NCBI GenBank assembly: GCA_033763975.1
Contig: JANRJM010000017.1
Location: forward strand, 186,001 to 250,000
Length of the DNA: 64,000 nucleotides
Source of the DNA: Planctomycetota bacterium
GTDB lineage: Bacteria > Planctomycetota > Phycisphaerae > Phycisphaerales > UBA1924
Reading direction: 5' to 3'
Below, piece after piece: positions 16,716 to 25,822 of the stretch (the stretch's first letter is position 1; the number at the start of each line of letters is the position of its first letter). Under the pieces are notes generated by a model, which saw only the letters and a list, made by a program, of their open reading frames with translations, did not search any database and was not told where the DNA came from. A program made the position numbers and the translations under genes.

Positions 16716-17660
16716 ATGAACCGTGTGAACGTGTGCGGAATCGCGTTTTCTCTCGTCGCCCTTCCCTCGCTGGCGTTCGCGCAGTGCGGGGGTTCGACGG
16801 CGGAGGCCCCCGGGGCGAACATCGTGATGGCCTCGCACGAGCAGGCGGGGGACATCGTGGACACGGCGGTCGGCGCCGGGAAGTTCAACACGCTCGTGGC
16901 CCTCGTGAAGGCGGCGGGCCTGGTCGACACGCTGAAGGGCCCGGGCCCGTTCACCGTGTTCGCCCCGACCGACGAGGCGTTCGCGAAGATCCCCGCCGCG
17001 ACGCGTGAGTCGCTGCTGAAGCCGGAGAACAAAGCGCTGCTGACCTCGATCCTCACGTACCACGTGGTGCCGGGCAAGGTCATGGCCAAGGACGTCAAGA
17101 CCGGCGCCGCCGGCACGGTGAACGGGCAGCGCGTGGACCTGGTGGCCAAGGACGGGAAGGTCACCGTCGACGGGGCGACGGTCACCGCCGCCGACGTGGG
17201 CGCGACCAACGGCGTCATCCACGTGATCGACACGGTGATCATGCCCTCGACCGACACGGTCGTGCAGACGGCGGTCAAGAACGGCAACTTCAAGACGCTC
17301 GCGTCGCTGCTGGAGAAGACCGGGCTGGTGGGCGCCCTGAACGGCGCCGGGCCCTTCACGGTCTTCGCCCCCACGGACGAGGCCTTCGCCAAGCTCGGCC
17401 CGGCCAAGCTCGCTGAGCTGGCCAAGCCGGAGAGCGCCGAGACGCTCAAGAAGATCCTGACGTACCACGTTGTGCAGGGCCGCGTCTTCTCGCCCGAGGT
17501 CGCCAAGGGCTGGACCGGCTCGACGCTGGCGGGCCCCGAGCTGGTCAGCAAGTCGGCGGGCGGCAAGGTCACTGTGAGCGGCGCGACCGTCACCGCGACG
17601 GACATCGACGCCTCGAACGGGGTGATCCACGTCATCGACACGGTGCTCCTGCCGAAGTAA
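16716..17660 (+). CDS. Secreted protein with two fasciclin (FAS1) domains
   Basis: 314 residues with a signal peptide cleaved near A-F-A-Q, then a Cys-containing linker and two tandem FAS1 domains (about 45-175 and 185-314). Each has the hallmark [13 protein letters not shown] and the second conserved block (L-T-Y-H-V-V then [10 protein letters not shown]). The two copies are close to each other, consistent with internal duplication. FAS1 proteins are extracellular adhesion or matrix proteins. The ATG at 16716 has GGAAAGG upstream. Immediately downstream are an ECF sigma factor and an anti-sigma gene of the RskA type. A strong terminator separates them, but the neighbourhood recalls the mycobacterial SigK/RskA system that controls FAS1 proteins. 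Confidence 0.92.
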   Translation: MNRVNVCGIAFSLVALPSLAFAQCGGSTAEAPGANIVMASHEQAGDIVDTAVGAGKFNTLVALVKAAGLVDTLKGPGPFTVFAPTDEAFAKIPAATRESLLKPENKALLTSILTYHVVPGKVMAKDVKTGAAGTVNGQRVDLVAKDGKVTVDGATVTAADVGATNGVIHVIDTVIMPSTDTVVQTAVKNGNFKTLASLLEKTGLVGALNGAGPFTVFAPTDEAFAKLGPAKLAELAKPESAETLKKILTYHVVQGRVFSPEVAKGWTGSTLAGPELVSKSAGGKVTVSGATVTATDIDASNGVIHVIDTVLLPK

Positions 17661-17674
17661 ACAGCGTTCATCCG

Positions 17675-17702
17675 CACCCGGTGCGCTGCCGCGCACCGGG
17701 TG
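17675..17702 (+). terminator. Rho-independent terminator after the fasciclin gene
   Basis: A perfect 11-bp stem, CACCCGGTGCG with CGCACCGGGTG, around a 6-base loop, followed by TCTTT. It lies 14 bases past the stop and should end the fasciclin transcript before the sigma-factor gene. Confidence 0.85.
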
Positions 17703-17769
17703 TCTTTGCGGGGGTCGAGCCCCGGCGGACGCCGGGTGTGGAGGGCGGGTGGGCACTGCGGAAGCGACA

Positions 17770-18423
17770 ATGCGCGACACGCGTGCGACGAGGTGGGGAA
17801 TCGGGGAGTATCATCCGGTCCGCCCCACGGCGCCGCGCATGAACCGCGCCGCGCCGCGCCGGGCATCACCCGTGCCGGACCTTCTTCTCCATCGAGTGTG
17901 CGAGGGCGATAACCAGGCCGTCCGCGAGTGCATCTCGCGGTACGGCGGGCTCGTGTGGACGCTCGCGCGTCGCGCGGGCATCCCCGAGTCTGACATCGAA
18001 GAGGCCGTCCAGGAGATCTTCGCCGAGATCTGGCGGAGTGGTTCTCGGTACGACCCGACCATCGCGTCGGAGACGGCGTTCATCGCCACGATCGCGCGTC
18101 GCCGCCTCATCGACCGGCGCCGGCGCGCCGGAAGGCGTCCGGCGACGCAGGCGATCGGCGATGAACCGTCGATCGAAGCACGCCCCGCGCCGCTGCCCGA
18201 ACTGGGGGAAGAGGCCGCCACCGCCGCCCGGGCGCTCGAGAGCCTGAGCCCGGAGCAGCAACGCGTGCTTCGTCTATCTGTGTACGAAGGGCTCTCGCAC
18301 GAGTTGATCTCGCGCACGACCGGGCTCCCGCTGGGCACGGTGAAGACGCACGCCCGGCGCGGGCTGATGCGCCTTCGCGAGATGTTGGGCGTGGAGCCGC
18401 CGCCCGGGGGGGCGAGCGCATGA
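17770..18423 (+). CDS. ECF-type RNA polymerase sigma factor
   Basis: 217 residues from ATG 17770, which has GGAAG at good spacing; an upstream GTG (17749) or a later ATG (17839) are alternatives. Region 2 spans about 45-105 (V-R-E-C-I-S-R-Y-G-G, E-E-A-V-Q-E-I-F-A-E-I-W, F-I-A-T-I-A-R-R-R-L-I-D-R-R-R). Region 4 spans about 155-205 (L-S-P-E-Q-Q-R-V-L-R-L-S-V-Y-E-G, then L-P-L-G-T-V-K-T-H-A-R-R-G). Regions 1.1 and 3 are missing, as in all ECF factors. It overlaps the next gene as ATGA, and that gene looks like its membrane anti-sigma factor. The pair therefore forms a signal-responsive switch. Target promoters are not identifiable here. Confidence 0.88.
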   Translation: MRDTRATRWGIGEYHPVRPTAPRMNRAAPRRASPVPDLLLHRVCEGDNQAVRECISRYGGLVWTLARRAGIPESDIEEAVQEIFAEIWRSGSRYDPTIASETAFIATIARRRLIDRRRRAGRRPATQAIGDEPSIEARPAPLPELGEEAATAARALESLSPEQQRVLRLSVYEGLSHELISRTTGLPLGTVKTHARRGLMRLREMLGVEPPPGGASA

Positions 18424-19217
18424 ACGCCTCGCGGATTCCATCCGATGAGCGCGTGCAAGACCTCCTCGCCGAGCGCGCCGGGGCGGGCCTCTCGCCAGCC
18501 GAACAGGCCGAGCTGGATGGGCACTGCCGCCGGCTCGGGCTGCGCCCCCCGCCCGACGACCTCGACCTCGCCGCGGCGTCGCTCGAACTGGCGTACCTGC
18601 GGCGCGACGACATGGTCGGCATGCCGCCGGACGTGCTGGCACGCCTGATCGCCAAGGGCGACGCGTACTGCGCCGCGGTGCGCCCGGGTCCCATCCCGTT
18701 CCCCACGCCCGCGCGGGCGCCCGACACCGCCCGCACGCTCAAGTTGTTCCCGTGGGTCGCGGCGGCGGCGATCGTCATCGCATCCGTGGCGTGGCTTACG
18801 CGGCCCGCGATGACCCCCGCGGCACCCTCGCCCGACATCGTGGCGCAGCTCGCGAGCGCGTCCGACGCCATCACGCTGCCCTGGAGCCCCTGGTCCGACG
18901 GCGAGGTGACTTCCGAATGCCCCGCCGCCACGGGGCGGGTCGTTTGGAGCGAGTCGCTCCAGCGCGGCTACATGATCTTCGACCGCCTACCCCCGCTTCC
19001 GGGCGCGCAGTACCAGCTCTGGATCGTCGATTCCCGCGGCATGGGACAACGCATCAGCGGCGGGGTCTTCGACGGCGCGGGCGGGCCGCAGGTCGTGCCG
19101 ATCACGCCGGGCATCGCCGTGCAAGGGGCGGCGGCGTTCGCCGTCACGATCGAGGCGCCCGGCGGGACCTGGGTCTCCGACATGTCTCGCCGCGCGGTGA
19201 TCGCGTCAAAGGGCTGA
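18420..19217 (+). CDS. Membrane anti-sigma factor, RskA-like
   Basis: 265 residues. The N-terminal 90 residues are cytoplasmic and include an L-S-P-A-E-Q-A-E-L-D-G-H-C helix, like an anti-sigma domain. One membrane segment lies at about 110-130 (W-V-A-A-A-A-I-V-I-A-S-V-A-W-L). The periplasmic C-terminal domain has L-P-P-L-P-G-A-Q-Y-Q-L-W-I-V-D and a late F-A-V-T-I-E-A-P-G-G, the typical RskA C-terminal (anti-sigma-K) pattern. It is translationally coupled to the ECF factor (ATGA overlap). By family analogy it holds the sigma factor at the membrane until cleaved. The zinc-binding HxxxCxxC motif of ZAS anti-sigma factors is not present. Confidence 0.83.
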   Translation: MNASRIPSDERVQDLLAERAGAGLSPAEQAELDGHCRRLGLRPPPDDLDLAAASLELAYLRRDDMVGMPPDVLARLIAKGDAYCAAVRPGPIPFPTPARAPDTARTLKLFPWVAAAAIVIASVAWLTRPAMTPAAPSPDIVAQLASASDAITLPWSPWSDGEVTSECPAATGRVVWSESLQRGYMIFDRLPPLPGAQYQLWIVDSRGMGQRISGGVFDGAGGPQVVPITPGIAVQGAAAFAVTIEAPGGTWVSDMSRRAVIASKG

Positions 19218-19233
19218 GCAGCGACTCGTTCGC

Positions 19234-19455
19234 TCACCCGCGCCCGCACGAGCCGGGCGCCTTCCCGCACGCGCACGACGAGGTGTGGACGTGCGAGCCC
19301 CCGGCCGCGGCGAACACGGACAGCCGACGCGTGAACACGCGTCCGCGCCCCTCGGGATCGGGGACCGGATCGTCGGCCTGGGCGACGCTGCGGAGCAGCT
19401 CGATGACGACGGGCGGCTTGCCGGGCTCGGTGTGGACGTACTCGTACAGAGGCAT
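19234..19455 (-). CDS. Small FmdB-like zinc-ribbon protein
   Basis: 73 residues opening with MPLYEYVHTE, the FmdB-family start, preceded by a perfect AGGAGG. The C-terminus has S-C-A-C-G-K and S-C-G, one knuckle of a zinc ribbon. The N-terminal C-x-x-C normally found right after MPxYEY is missing (residues there are V-H-T-E-P-G), so the metal site is at most partial. FmdB family proteins are small putative regulators of unknown mechanism. It is convergent with the anti-sigma gene, with 16 bases between, and divergent from the flagellin gene. Confidence 0.7.
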   Translation of the reverse strand: MPLYEYVHTEPGKPPVVIELLRSVAQADDPVPDPEGRGRVFTRRLSVFAAAGGSHVHTSSCACGKAPGSCGRG

Positions 19456-19573
19456 GCGCGCGGACCTCCTGAACCGGGGAGAGTGTAGTTCTCGCCCCTG
19501 CCCGCACACGCGGCGCACCCGGCGCAGGACGATCGGCCTGGCCGGAATGACTGGTCTGCGCCGCACCGCCGTG

Positions 19574-19600
19574 TCAACCGTCAGACGTGGAGCCCCGATA
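19574..19600 (+). promoter_or_regulatory. Possible sigma-28-type flagellar promoter
   Basis: TCAA at 19574-19577 and CCCCGATA at 19593-19600 resemble the TCAA/TAAA and GCCGATAA boxes of flagellar (FliA) promoters with roughly normal spacing. They lie about 45 bases before the flagellin ATG. The match is partial and the assignment is inference from position. Confidence 0.4.
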
Positions 19601-19644
19601 GTCGGGCCGGGTGACCGAATCCTCCCCGAAGTCGTGAGGCCGAT

Positions 19645-21183
19645 ATGGGACGCATCAACACGAACGTGCAGTCGCTGCTGGCGCAGCGTGTGCTCGGGAC
19701 GAACAACCGGGCGCTGAACACGTCGCTCGAGCGGCTGAGCACCGGGCTGCGGATCAACCGCGGCGTGGACGATCCCGCCGGGCTGATCGCGTCCGAGAGC
19801 CTGCGCGTCGAGCAGCGCGGGATCAACGAGGCGATCCGGAACATCGACCGCGCTGACCAGATGGTGAACATCGCCGAGGGCGGGCTGCAGGAGATTTCGT
19901 CGCTGCTGATCGAGGTGCAGGGGGTCGTGGCGTCGCTGGCCTCGCGGGCCGGGCTGTCCGACGAGGAACGCAACGCCGGGCAGCTCCAGATCGATTCGAT
20001 CCTCCAGACGATCGACCGCCTCGCGTCGAGCACGAACTTCCAGGGCATCAAGCTCCTGAACGGCAACTTCGACTTCCAGCTCACCTCGATCGCCGGCGGG
20101 ATCGCCGACGTGCGCGTGGGCGGGGCCCGCTACGACGGGGCGAGCCTCGACGTGAACATGCTGGTGACGGCGTCCGCGCAGCAGGGGGGCCTCTTCCTAT
20201 CCGCCGGCGGATCGGGGCTGGACCTGAGCGCGGGCAGCGCGCTCGTGCTCGACGTCGCCGGCAGCCTGGGCTCGCGCGAACTCTCGTTCAGTTCGGGCAC
20301 CAGCCTGGCACGCATCCGCGACACGATCAACACGTTCACCGACGTCACGGGCGTCGAGGCCGTCGTCTCGGGCACGGGGGTGCTGCTGCGGTCCAAGGAG
20401 TACGGGTCGAACGAGTTCGTCTCGGTCCGCGTCGTGAACGCCGGGGGCATCAACAGCACCAGCAACGGCGACTCGGGCACGCCCGCGCGCGGCATCTACA
20501 ACCGCCTCGCGTCGGCGTTCAACTCGAACAACACCACCATCGCCAGCACCTTCACCAACGCCACCAACGCCGTCCGCGACGCCGGCCAGGACATCCGCGC
20601 CACCGTCAACGGGATCCAGGCGACGGCCCGTGGCAAGAGCGTCTCCGTCCGGTCCGACACGCTCGACCTCGACGTCGAGCTCAACGCCTCGACGGCGCAG
20701 GCGCTGGGCTCGGTCGGGGGGAGCGGCCCATCGTTCACCATCGCGGGCGGGGGCGCGCAGTTCCAGATCGCCAGCCGCGTCGACATCGGCGGGCGCGTGT
20801 CGATCTCGATCCCCGATGTCGGCGTCAACTCGCTGGGCAACTCGTCGGTCGGCTACCTGAACTCGCTGGCCTCCGGCGCCCCGCGCAACGGCGTCGACGG
20901 CGACCTGGTCGCGGCGCAGAAGGTCATCTCGACGTCGATCCGCCAGGTCTCCGACCTCCGCGGGCGCCTGGGCAACTTCCAGCGCAACGTGCTGGGCGCG
21001 ACGGTGCGCAGCCTGAACTCGGTGTCCGAGAACACCGCCGCCGCGCAGTCCGTCATCCGCGACGCCGATTTCGCCACCGAGACCGCCACGCTCACGCGAT
21101 CGCAGATCCTCGTGAGTTCGACGATCAACGTCCTCTCGCTGGCGAACCAGGCGCCGCAGAGCGCCCTCTCGCTGCTGGGCTAG
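19645..21183 (+). CDS. fliC: Flagellin
   Basis: A 512-residue filament subunit. The N-terminal D0/D1 region has the classic I-N-T-N-V-Q-S-L and L-S-T-G-L-R-I-N-x-x-x-D-D-P-A-G-L patterns followed by a helix ending in F-Q-G-I-K-L-L-N-G. The C-terminal D1/D0 region has A-A-Q-S-V-I-R-D-A-D-F-A-T-E-T-A-T-L-T and ends in S-A-L-S-L-L-G. Between them a beta-rich variable part of about 300 residues forms the exposed domains. The family ranges from about 270 to over 500 residues, so this is a long version. No other flagellar gene lies in the window; flagellins are often unlinked in planctomycetes. It is convergent with the peptidase gene, with only 4 bases between stops. Confidence 0.95.
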   Translation: MGRINTNVQSLLAQRVLGTNNRALNTSLERLSTGLRINRGVDDPAGLIASESLRVEQRGINEAIRNIDRADQMVNIAEGGLQEISSLLIEVQGVVASLASRAGLSDEERNAGQLQIDSILQTIDRLASSTNFQGIKLLNGNFDFQLTSIAGGIADVRVGGARYDGASLDVNMLVTASAQQGGLFLSAGGSGLDLSAGSALVLDVAGSLGSRELSFSSGTSLARIRDTINTFTDVTGVEAVVSGTGVLLRSKEYGSNEFVSVRVVNAGGINSTSNGDSGTPARGIYNRLASAFNSNNTTIASTFTNATNAVRDAGQDIRATVNGIQATARGKSVSVRSDTLDLDVELNASTAQALGSVGGSGPSFTIAGGGAQFQIASRVDIGGRVSISIPDVGVNSLGNSSVGYLNSLASGAPRNGVDGDLVAAQKVISTSIRQVSDLRGRLGNFQRNVLGATVRSLNSVSENTAAAQSVIRDADFATETATLTRSQILVSSTINVLSLANQAPQSALSLLG

Positions 21184-21187
21184 GCGC

Positions 21188-23425
21188 TCAGCGTCCGTTC
21201 CCCGTGAGCATCCCCAACTGACGCATCAGGAAGATGCGCTCGTCCGCGACCTCGCGGATCCGCAGGTTCAGCGGCTTGCCCTGCCCGTGCCCGGCCTCGC
21301 GGTCGACCCACAGCAGCACGGGACGCTCGATCGGGTCGCTGGCGGTCGCCGCCCGCAGCGCGGCGGCGTACTTGCGCGCGTGCATCGGGTGCACGCGCGC
21401 GTCGTTCTCGCCCGCCGTCACCAGCACCGCCGGGTACTTGATCCCCGGGCGGATGTTCTGGTAGGGCGAGTACTTCAGGATGTACTCGAACTGCGTCGGG
21501 TCCGCCGCGCTCCCGTACTCGGGCACCCAGTACTTCGCCATCAGGAAGTCCTGGAACCGGATCATGTCGAGCAGGGGCACGTACACCAGGGCCGCGGCGA
21601 ACAGCTCGGGACGCTGCGTGACGAGCGTGCCGGTCAGCAGCCCGCCGTTGGAGCCCCCGCGGATCGCCAGGCGCTCGGGGCGCGTGTAGTTCTCGCGGAT
21701 CAGGTACTCCGCGGCGGACGCGAAGTCGTCGAACACGTTCTGCTTGTTCTCCAGGCGCCCGGCGTGGTGCCACTTCTCGCCGTACTCGCCCCCGCCCCGC
21801 AGGTTGGCGACGGCGTACACCCCGCCCGCGTTCAGCCACTGGAACAGGCTGGCCGAGAACGACGGCGTGATCGACACGTTGAACCCGCCGTAGCCGTACA
21901 GGATCGTCGGGTTGTCGGCGTTGCGCTTCGTCCCCTTCTTCGAGATGATGAACATGCTGACCTTGGTCCCGTCCTTCGACGGGTACCACACCTGCTCCAC
22001 GCGCACCGACTCCGGGTCCACCGGCACGGCGGGGCGCTCCCACAGCTCCGGGGCGGCGTTCGGGCTGGCCAGGTCGACGCGGAAGACCGTGCTCGGGTAG
22101 TTGAAGCTCGTGAACGACAGGAACGCCTCGGTGCGGTCGAGGTGGGTCGAGAGCCCCGCCGAGCCGATGCCCGGCAGACGCAGGCTGCCCTTCGACCCGC
22201 CGTCGAGATCGAACAGCTCGATCGTGCTCGACGCGTTCTTGAGGTACGTCACCGCCAGCACGTTGCCCGCGACGTCGAAGCCCTGGATCACCGCGTCGTC
22301 GCGCGTCGGCACCAGCGTGCGCCAGTTCGCGCGATCGGAGTTGTTCAGGTCGACCTTCACGATCCGCCCGTTGGGCGCGTCGATCGTCGTGAACATGTAG
22401 TACGTGTCGCCCACCGCCACGCCGTTGCTCTGCGCCTGATCACCCACGCTCAGGAACTCGGCGAACAGCTCGCCCGTCCGCATCCAGCGCGGGAAATCCA
22501 CCACCCACAGGTCGTTGTTCCGCGTGTCCGTGGCGTAGCTGATCGACAGCCAGCGACCGTCGTCGCTCAGCGACGAGTACGGCCCGTACGTCGTCGCCAG
22601 CTTCTGGTCCTCTTCCGGCAGGTACTGCCGGAAGATCAGGCGATCGCTCGACACCGGCGAGCCGACCTGGTGGAACATGATCTGCCCGGAGTACGGATTC
22701 GCGATGTCCTTGAGGTTGCGGTAGACAAACCCCGAGCCGTCCGGCAGCCAATCGACGCCCGACACCTTGCCCGGGATGACGTCCCCGAGCATCCGCCCGG
22801 TGTCCACGTCCATCAGCGAGACCGTCGTGTTCTCATCGCCCGAGCGGTAGGTCCCCACGGCCGCCAGACGCCCGTCGTGGCTCGGGATGACGTACGTCAC
22901 GGTGGTGAGGCCGGTCGCGTCGAGCTGCGCGGGATCCACGAGCACGCGCGGCTCGCCCTTGTACCCCTCGCGCCAGTAGAACACCGGCTGGTTCTGATTC
23001 CCCTCGCGCTTGGCGTAGAAGTAGCGGTTGCCGCGCATGCCGGGGGCCGAGACCGACCCCACTTCCATCAGCGGGCGAAGTTCCGCCTCGATCGCCTCGC
23101 GCCCGGGCAGCCCGTCGAGGAAGGCCCGCGTGTAGGCGTTCTGCGCGTCGGTCCACGCCGCGACCTCGTCGGTCATCGTGCCCATGGCGGCGGGGTTGGA
23201 GTTGTTCCCCTCGAGCCAGCGGAAGTTGTCGGTGAGCTGCACGCCGTGCACCGTGTCCGTCACGGGCTCGACCCGCGTCGGGGGCGGGGGCTCGCCGACC
23301 GCGCCGGGGGCGATCGTCACCGGGCCGCTGGCTCGCTGCGCGGCGCACCCGGCGAAGATCGAGAACACAACCATCGAAAGGACACCCACCGGCACGGTCA
23401 CCGACACACCCGACTGCGTGTTCAT
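21188..23425 (-). CDS. Prolyl oligopeptidase family lipoprotein (S9A)
   Basis: A 745-residue serine peptidase with an N-terminal lipoprotein signal (I-F-A-G-C). The N-terminal part (to about 470) is the seven-bladed propeller that filters substrates. The C-terminal alpha/beta hydrolase holds the triad Ser592 (GGSNGGLL), Asp675 (GENDARVHP) and His713 (EAGHGQGKP). Family enzymes cut short peptides after proline. Membrane anchoring in the envelope is inferred from the lipobox and suggests peptide scavenging outside the cytoplasm. The length is about normal for S9A. The gene is isolated, convergent with flagellin and followed upstream by an unrelated PEP-CTERM gene. Confidence 0.93.
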   Translation of the reverse strand: MNTQSGVSVTVPVGVLSMVVFSIFAGCAAQRASGPVTIAPGAVGEPPPPTRVEPVTDTVHGVQLTDNFRWLEGNNSNPAAMGTMTDEVAAWTDAQNAYTRAFLDGLPGREAIEAELRPLMEVGSVSAPGMRGNRYFYAKREGNQNQPVFYWREGYKGEPRVLVDPAQLDATGLTTVTYVIPSHDGRLAAVGTYRSGDENTTVSLMDVDTGRMLGDVIPGKVSGVDWLPDGSGFVYRNLKDIANPYSGQIMFHQVGSPVSSDRLIFRQYLPEEDQKLATTYGPYSSLSDDGRWLSISYATDTRNNDLWVVDFPRWMRTGELFAEFLSVGDQAQSNGVAVGDTYYMFTTIDAPNGRIVKVDLNNSDRANWRTLVPTRDDAVIQGFDVAGNVLAVTYLKNASSTIELFDLDGGSKGSLRLPGIGSAGLSTHLDRTEAFLSFTSFNYPSTVFRVDLASPNAAPELWERPAVPVDPESVRVEQVWYPSKDGTKVSMFIISKKGTKRNADNPTILYGYGGFNVSITPSFSASLFQWLNAGGVYAVANLRGGGEYGEKWHHAGRLENKQNVFDDFASAAEYLIRENYTRPERLAIRGGSNGGLLTGTLVTQRPELFAAALVYVPLLDMIRFQDFLMAKYWVPEYGSAADPTQFEYILKYSPYQNIRPGIKYPAVLVTAGENDARVHPMHARKYAAALRAATASDPIERPVLLWVDREAGHGQGKPLNLRIREVADERIFLMRQLGMLTGNGR

Positions 23426-23636
23426 GAAACGGATCTCCAGGTTGCGATGACTTTATCCGCAGGATCGGAGTTCTGCGCAGGAGCAGCCCTGGGGCACCCG
23501 GGGGACCCGTCTGCTTCCCTCGCGCCGGCGCAGCGACCACACCGCCAAGGCCTTTTGGCCAAGGCGGGCCCGGAGGGTCAAAGCTGTCATTCCGCGGGCG
23601 GGCGACGCGAACGGACGCGTGCTGCGTCGGCGCGGC

Positions 23637-24428
23637 TCAGGAGCGCCGACGGCGCGACGCCAGAAGCCCCGCGACGAGCACGGTCCCGGTGATGCCCGGG
23701 GCCGGGACGGCGCTGCCCGGGTTCTGCGCAAGGAACACGATCTCGTCTGCCGCGAGCACGCGGTCATAGACCTGGAGATCGTCGACAAGGCCGTTGAAGG
23801 TGTTGACGATCGCACCGCTCGGTGTGAAGAACGCGCCGCCGACGACAAACGGCGCATCGTTGCCGAGGATCGGCGTGGAGCCGATGCTGGCCTCGAGAAG
23901 GCCGTCCACGTAGAGAGAGAGGTTGCCGCTGATGTCGTACGTGGCGAGCAGGTGATGCCAGGCGCCGTCGGTCACGGTCGAGGTTCCGACCGCGGTCTGC
24001 GCGGGCGAGTTCGACTGATAATAGCTCGCCCGCCCCGGCAGGCCGTAGCCGGCGCCGTCCTGGTTGAGACGCATCATGTGCCCGTTGAACGTGCCGGTGT
24101 TGTGGCGAGTGACGATGGCCGTCGACGTGCCGTCTGCCACGGTCGTCTGAATCCAGACCGACATGCTGAAGTTCGTGCCCGTCAGCGGCAGCACGTCTCC
24201 CATGTTTGCCCAGCCTCCGGAACGCACGTCCAGAGCGCCACCCGCGACGCCGCCAGCGATCATCGCGCTCGCGCCAGCGAGGGCGCCCGGGGCGGTGCCG
24301 GCGCTGTCCAGCGCCACGGACGACCCGACCTCGTCGAACGTCCACCAGTTGATGGGGGTGATCGAAGCCGAGGCATGCCCGGCCAGACCGACGACGAAGA
24401 CGACGGACGCGGTAGACCACATGTTCAT
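23637..24428 (-). CDS. LamG-like secreted protein with PEP-CTERM tail
   Basis: 263 residues: signal peptide (cleaved near A-S-A-S), then one concanavalin-like LamG domain (about 25-230) with W-W-T-F-D-E, the S-M-S-V-W-I-Q-T strand, G-A-W-H-H-L-L-A-T-Y-D and V-D-D-L-Q-V-Y-D-R-V-L. The tail is PAPG followed by a hydrophobic segment and S-R-R-R-R-S, a PEP-CTERM-type sorting signal for surface delivery and processing. LamG domains bind carbohydrates or other proteins. The ligand is unknown. It shares the sorting tail with the C15-like protein at 9535, suggesting the same exosortase-type pathway. Confidence 0.85.
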   Translation of the reverse strand: MNMWSTASVVFVVGLAGHASASITPINWWTFDEVGSSVALDSAGTAPGALAGASAMIAGGVAGGALDVRSGGWANMGDVLPLTGTNFSMSVWIQTTVADGTSTAIVTRHNTGTFNGHMMRLNQDGAGYGLPGRASYYQSNSPAQTAVGTSTVTDGAWHHLLATYDISGNLSLYVDGLLEASIGSTPILGNDAPFVVGGAFFTPSGAIVNTFNGLVDDLQVYDRVLAADEIVFLAQNPGSAVPAPGITGTVLVAGLLASRRRRS

Positions 24429-24824
24429 TGCTCACTCCCTCGGCCTGCGACCTCGCACGAAGGGAGGAGTCTACCGAAGGGCGTCGGCATGGCAATGTCC
24501 GCCGGTCCCGCTCGACCGCTTCTTCGCGCTCGGCGAACAATGCCGGGCCCGAGAACACGCCGACGCGCGCCCAGGGTGCGCGCGTCCCGCGAGGCCGGCA
24601 GTCGCGCGCCGTCGAGGCGATTATCGGGCCCGGACTCCCCCGAGCACTTCCCGACACCCTGGCCGTGCGGCGCTTCGCACCTTCACGCCTCGCGCGGTCC
24701 GAACCGAAGAGCCACCCGCGCGGGAACGACGGTCATCGGTGTTGCGATCACCACGTGCGACGTCTCACGCGCTCCTCGTGAGCTCAGCGTCGTGCGGCGA
24801 TCTGCCGGCAGGATTCTCATCGCC
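24429..24824. other. Intergenic stretch without a recognisable gene
   Basis: 396 bases upstream of the LamG gene and downstream of the ABC ATPase gene, both on the minus strand. It holds a plus-strand open frame of 117 codons, but its product is Arg/Ser-rich with no structure, so I do not call it. The LamG promoter should lie near its left end; I see no clear boxes, repeats or terminator. Confidence 0.5.
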
Positions 24825-25787
24825 TTACTGCACCAGCCCCTTGGTCAGGCGCATGAACGCCGTCTCGAGGTTGACCGGCTCCTCGGCGAACTTGGTGACG
24901 CGGAAGCCGTTGTTGACCAGCACGCTGGGGATGTCGCTGAAGGCGTGCCCGGGCGAGTCGTCGAACTGCAGGTGCAGGACGCGTCCGCCCCGCCCGTTGA
25001 CGGTGGTCGGATCGTCGGGCGCGACGGTGACCTTCTTGACGCCCTGGATCTTGGCGAGCAACTGGGCCGCCTGCTCGACGCGCTCGGTGACGCCCACGTG
25101 CAGCACGTGCCCGAGCTTGGCGCGCCGGAGGATCTCGTCGACCGTGCCGTTGAAGAGCAACTGCCCGCGCTCGATGATGCCCACGACGTTGCACAGCTCG
25201 GCCAGCTCCGGCAGGATGTGGCTCGAGATGAGGATGGTCTTGCCCATCCGGCGCAGTTCCTTGAGCAGCTCGCGCATCTCGATGCGGGCGCGGGGGTCCA
25301 GCCCGCTGGCCGGCTCGTCCATGAGCAGCACCTTGGGGTCGTGCAGGAGCACACGCGCGACGCTCAGGCGCTGCTGCATGCCGCGCGAGAGCGAGTTCAC
25401 CTCGGCCGTGGCCTTGTACGTGAGGTCGGTCAGTTCGAGGACGTCCGCGACGACCTTGCGCCGCTGCTGCCCGTGGATGCCGTACGCCGCCGCGAAGAAC
25501 TCGAGGTACTCGGTGACGACCATGTCCTCGTACGCGCCCATGAAGTCGGGCACGTAGCCGATGAGCGGGCGGATCTGGCGGTTCTGATAGCCGATGGTGA
25601 GCCCGGCGATGCTCGCCTGCCCGCTGCTGGGCTTGAGGAGCGTCGCGAGGATCTTGATCGTCGTCGTCTTGCCGGCCCCGTTGGGGCCGATGAACCCGAA
25701 GCAATCGCCCTCGTTGATCGTCAGGTTGAGGTTGTTGAGCGCGACAAGCTCCGCGTATCGCTTCGTCAGGTTGATCGTCTCGATCAT
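24825..25787 (-). CDS. ABC transporter ATP-binding protein
   Basis: A 320-residue ATPase of the ABC-2 exporter type. Walker A is GPNGAGKTTT (about 34-43). The signature is L-S-R-G-M-Q-Q-R-L-S-V-A-R and Walker B is K-V-L-L-M-D-E-P, followed by S-G-L-D-P-R-A-R (D loop) and S-S-H-I-L-P-E (switch His). The C-terminal extension of about 95 residues fits the regulatory tail of multidrug/Nod-type ABC-2 ATPases. I chose the ATG at 25785-25787 because the sequence before it is unrelated. No permease gene is adjacent downstream in the window; the next gene upstream is a large membrane protein of unknown function that may belong to the same operon. Confidence 0.9.
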   Translation of the reverse strand: MIETINLTKRYAELVALNNLNLTINEGDCFGFIGPNGAGKTTTIKILATLLKPSSGQASIAGLTIGYQNRQIRPLIGYVPDFMGAYEDMVVTEYLEFFAAAYGIHGQQRRKVVADVLELTDLTYKATAEVNSLSRGMQQRLSVARVLLHDPKVLLMDEPASGLDPRARIEMRELLKELRRMGKTILISSHILPELAELCNVVGIIERGQLLFNGTVDEILRRAKLGHVLHVGVTERVEQAAQLLAKIQGVKKVTVAPDDPTTVNGRGGRVLHLQFDDSPGHAFSDIPSVLVNNGFRVTKFAEEPVNLETAFMRLTKGLVQ

Positions 25788-25822
25788 CGGCACGATCAAG
25801 GTCTCCGGCCCGGCCGCACGCC

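Noticed and set aside
24428-24781. 117-codon plus-strand frame in the gap after the LamG gene
   Set aside because: No ribosome-binding site, strongly biased Arg/Ser composition and no recognisable fold.
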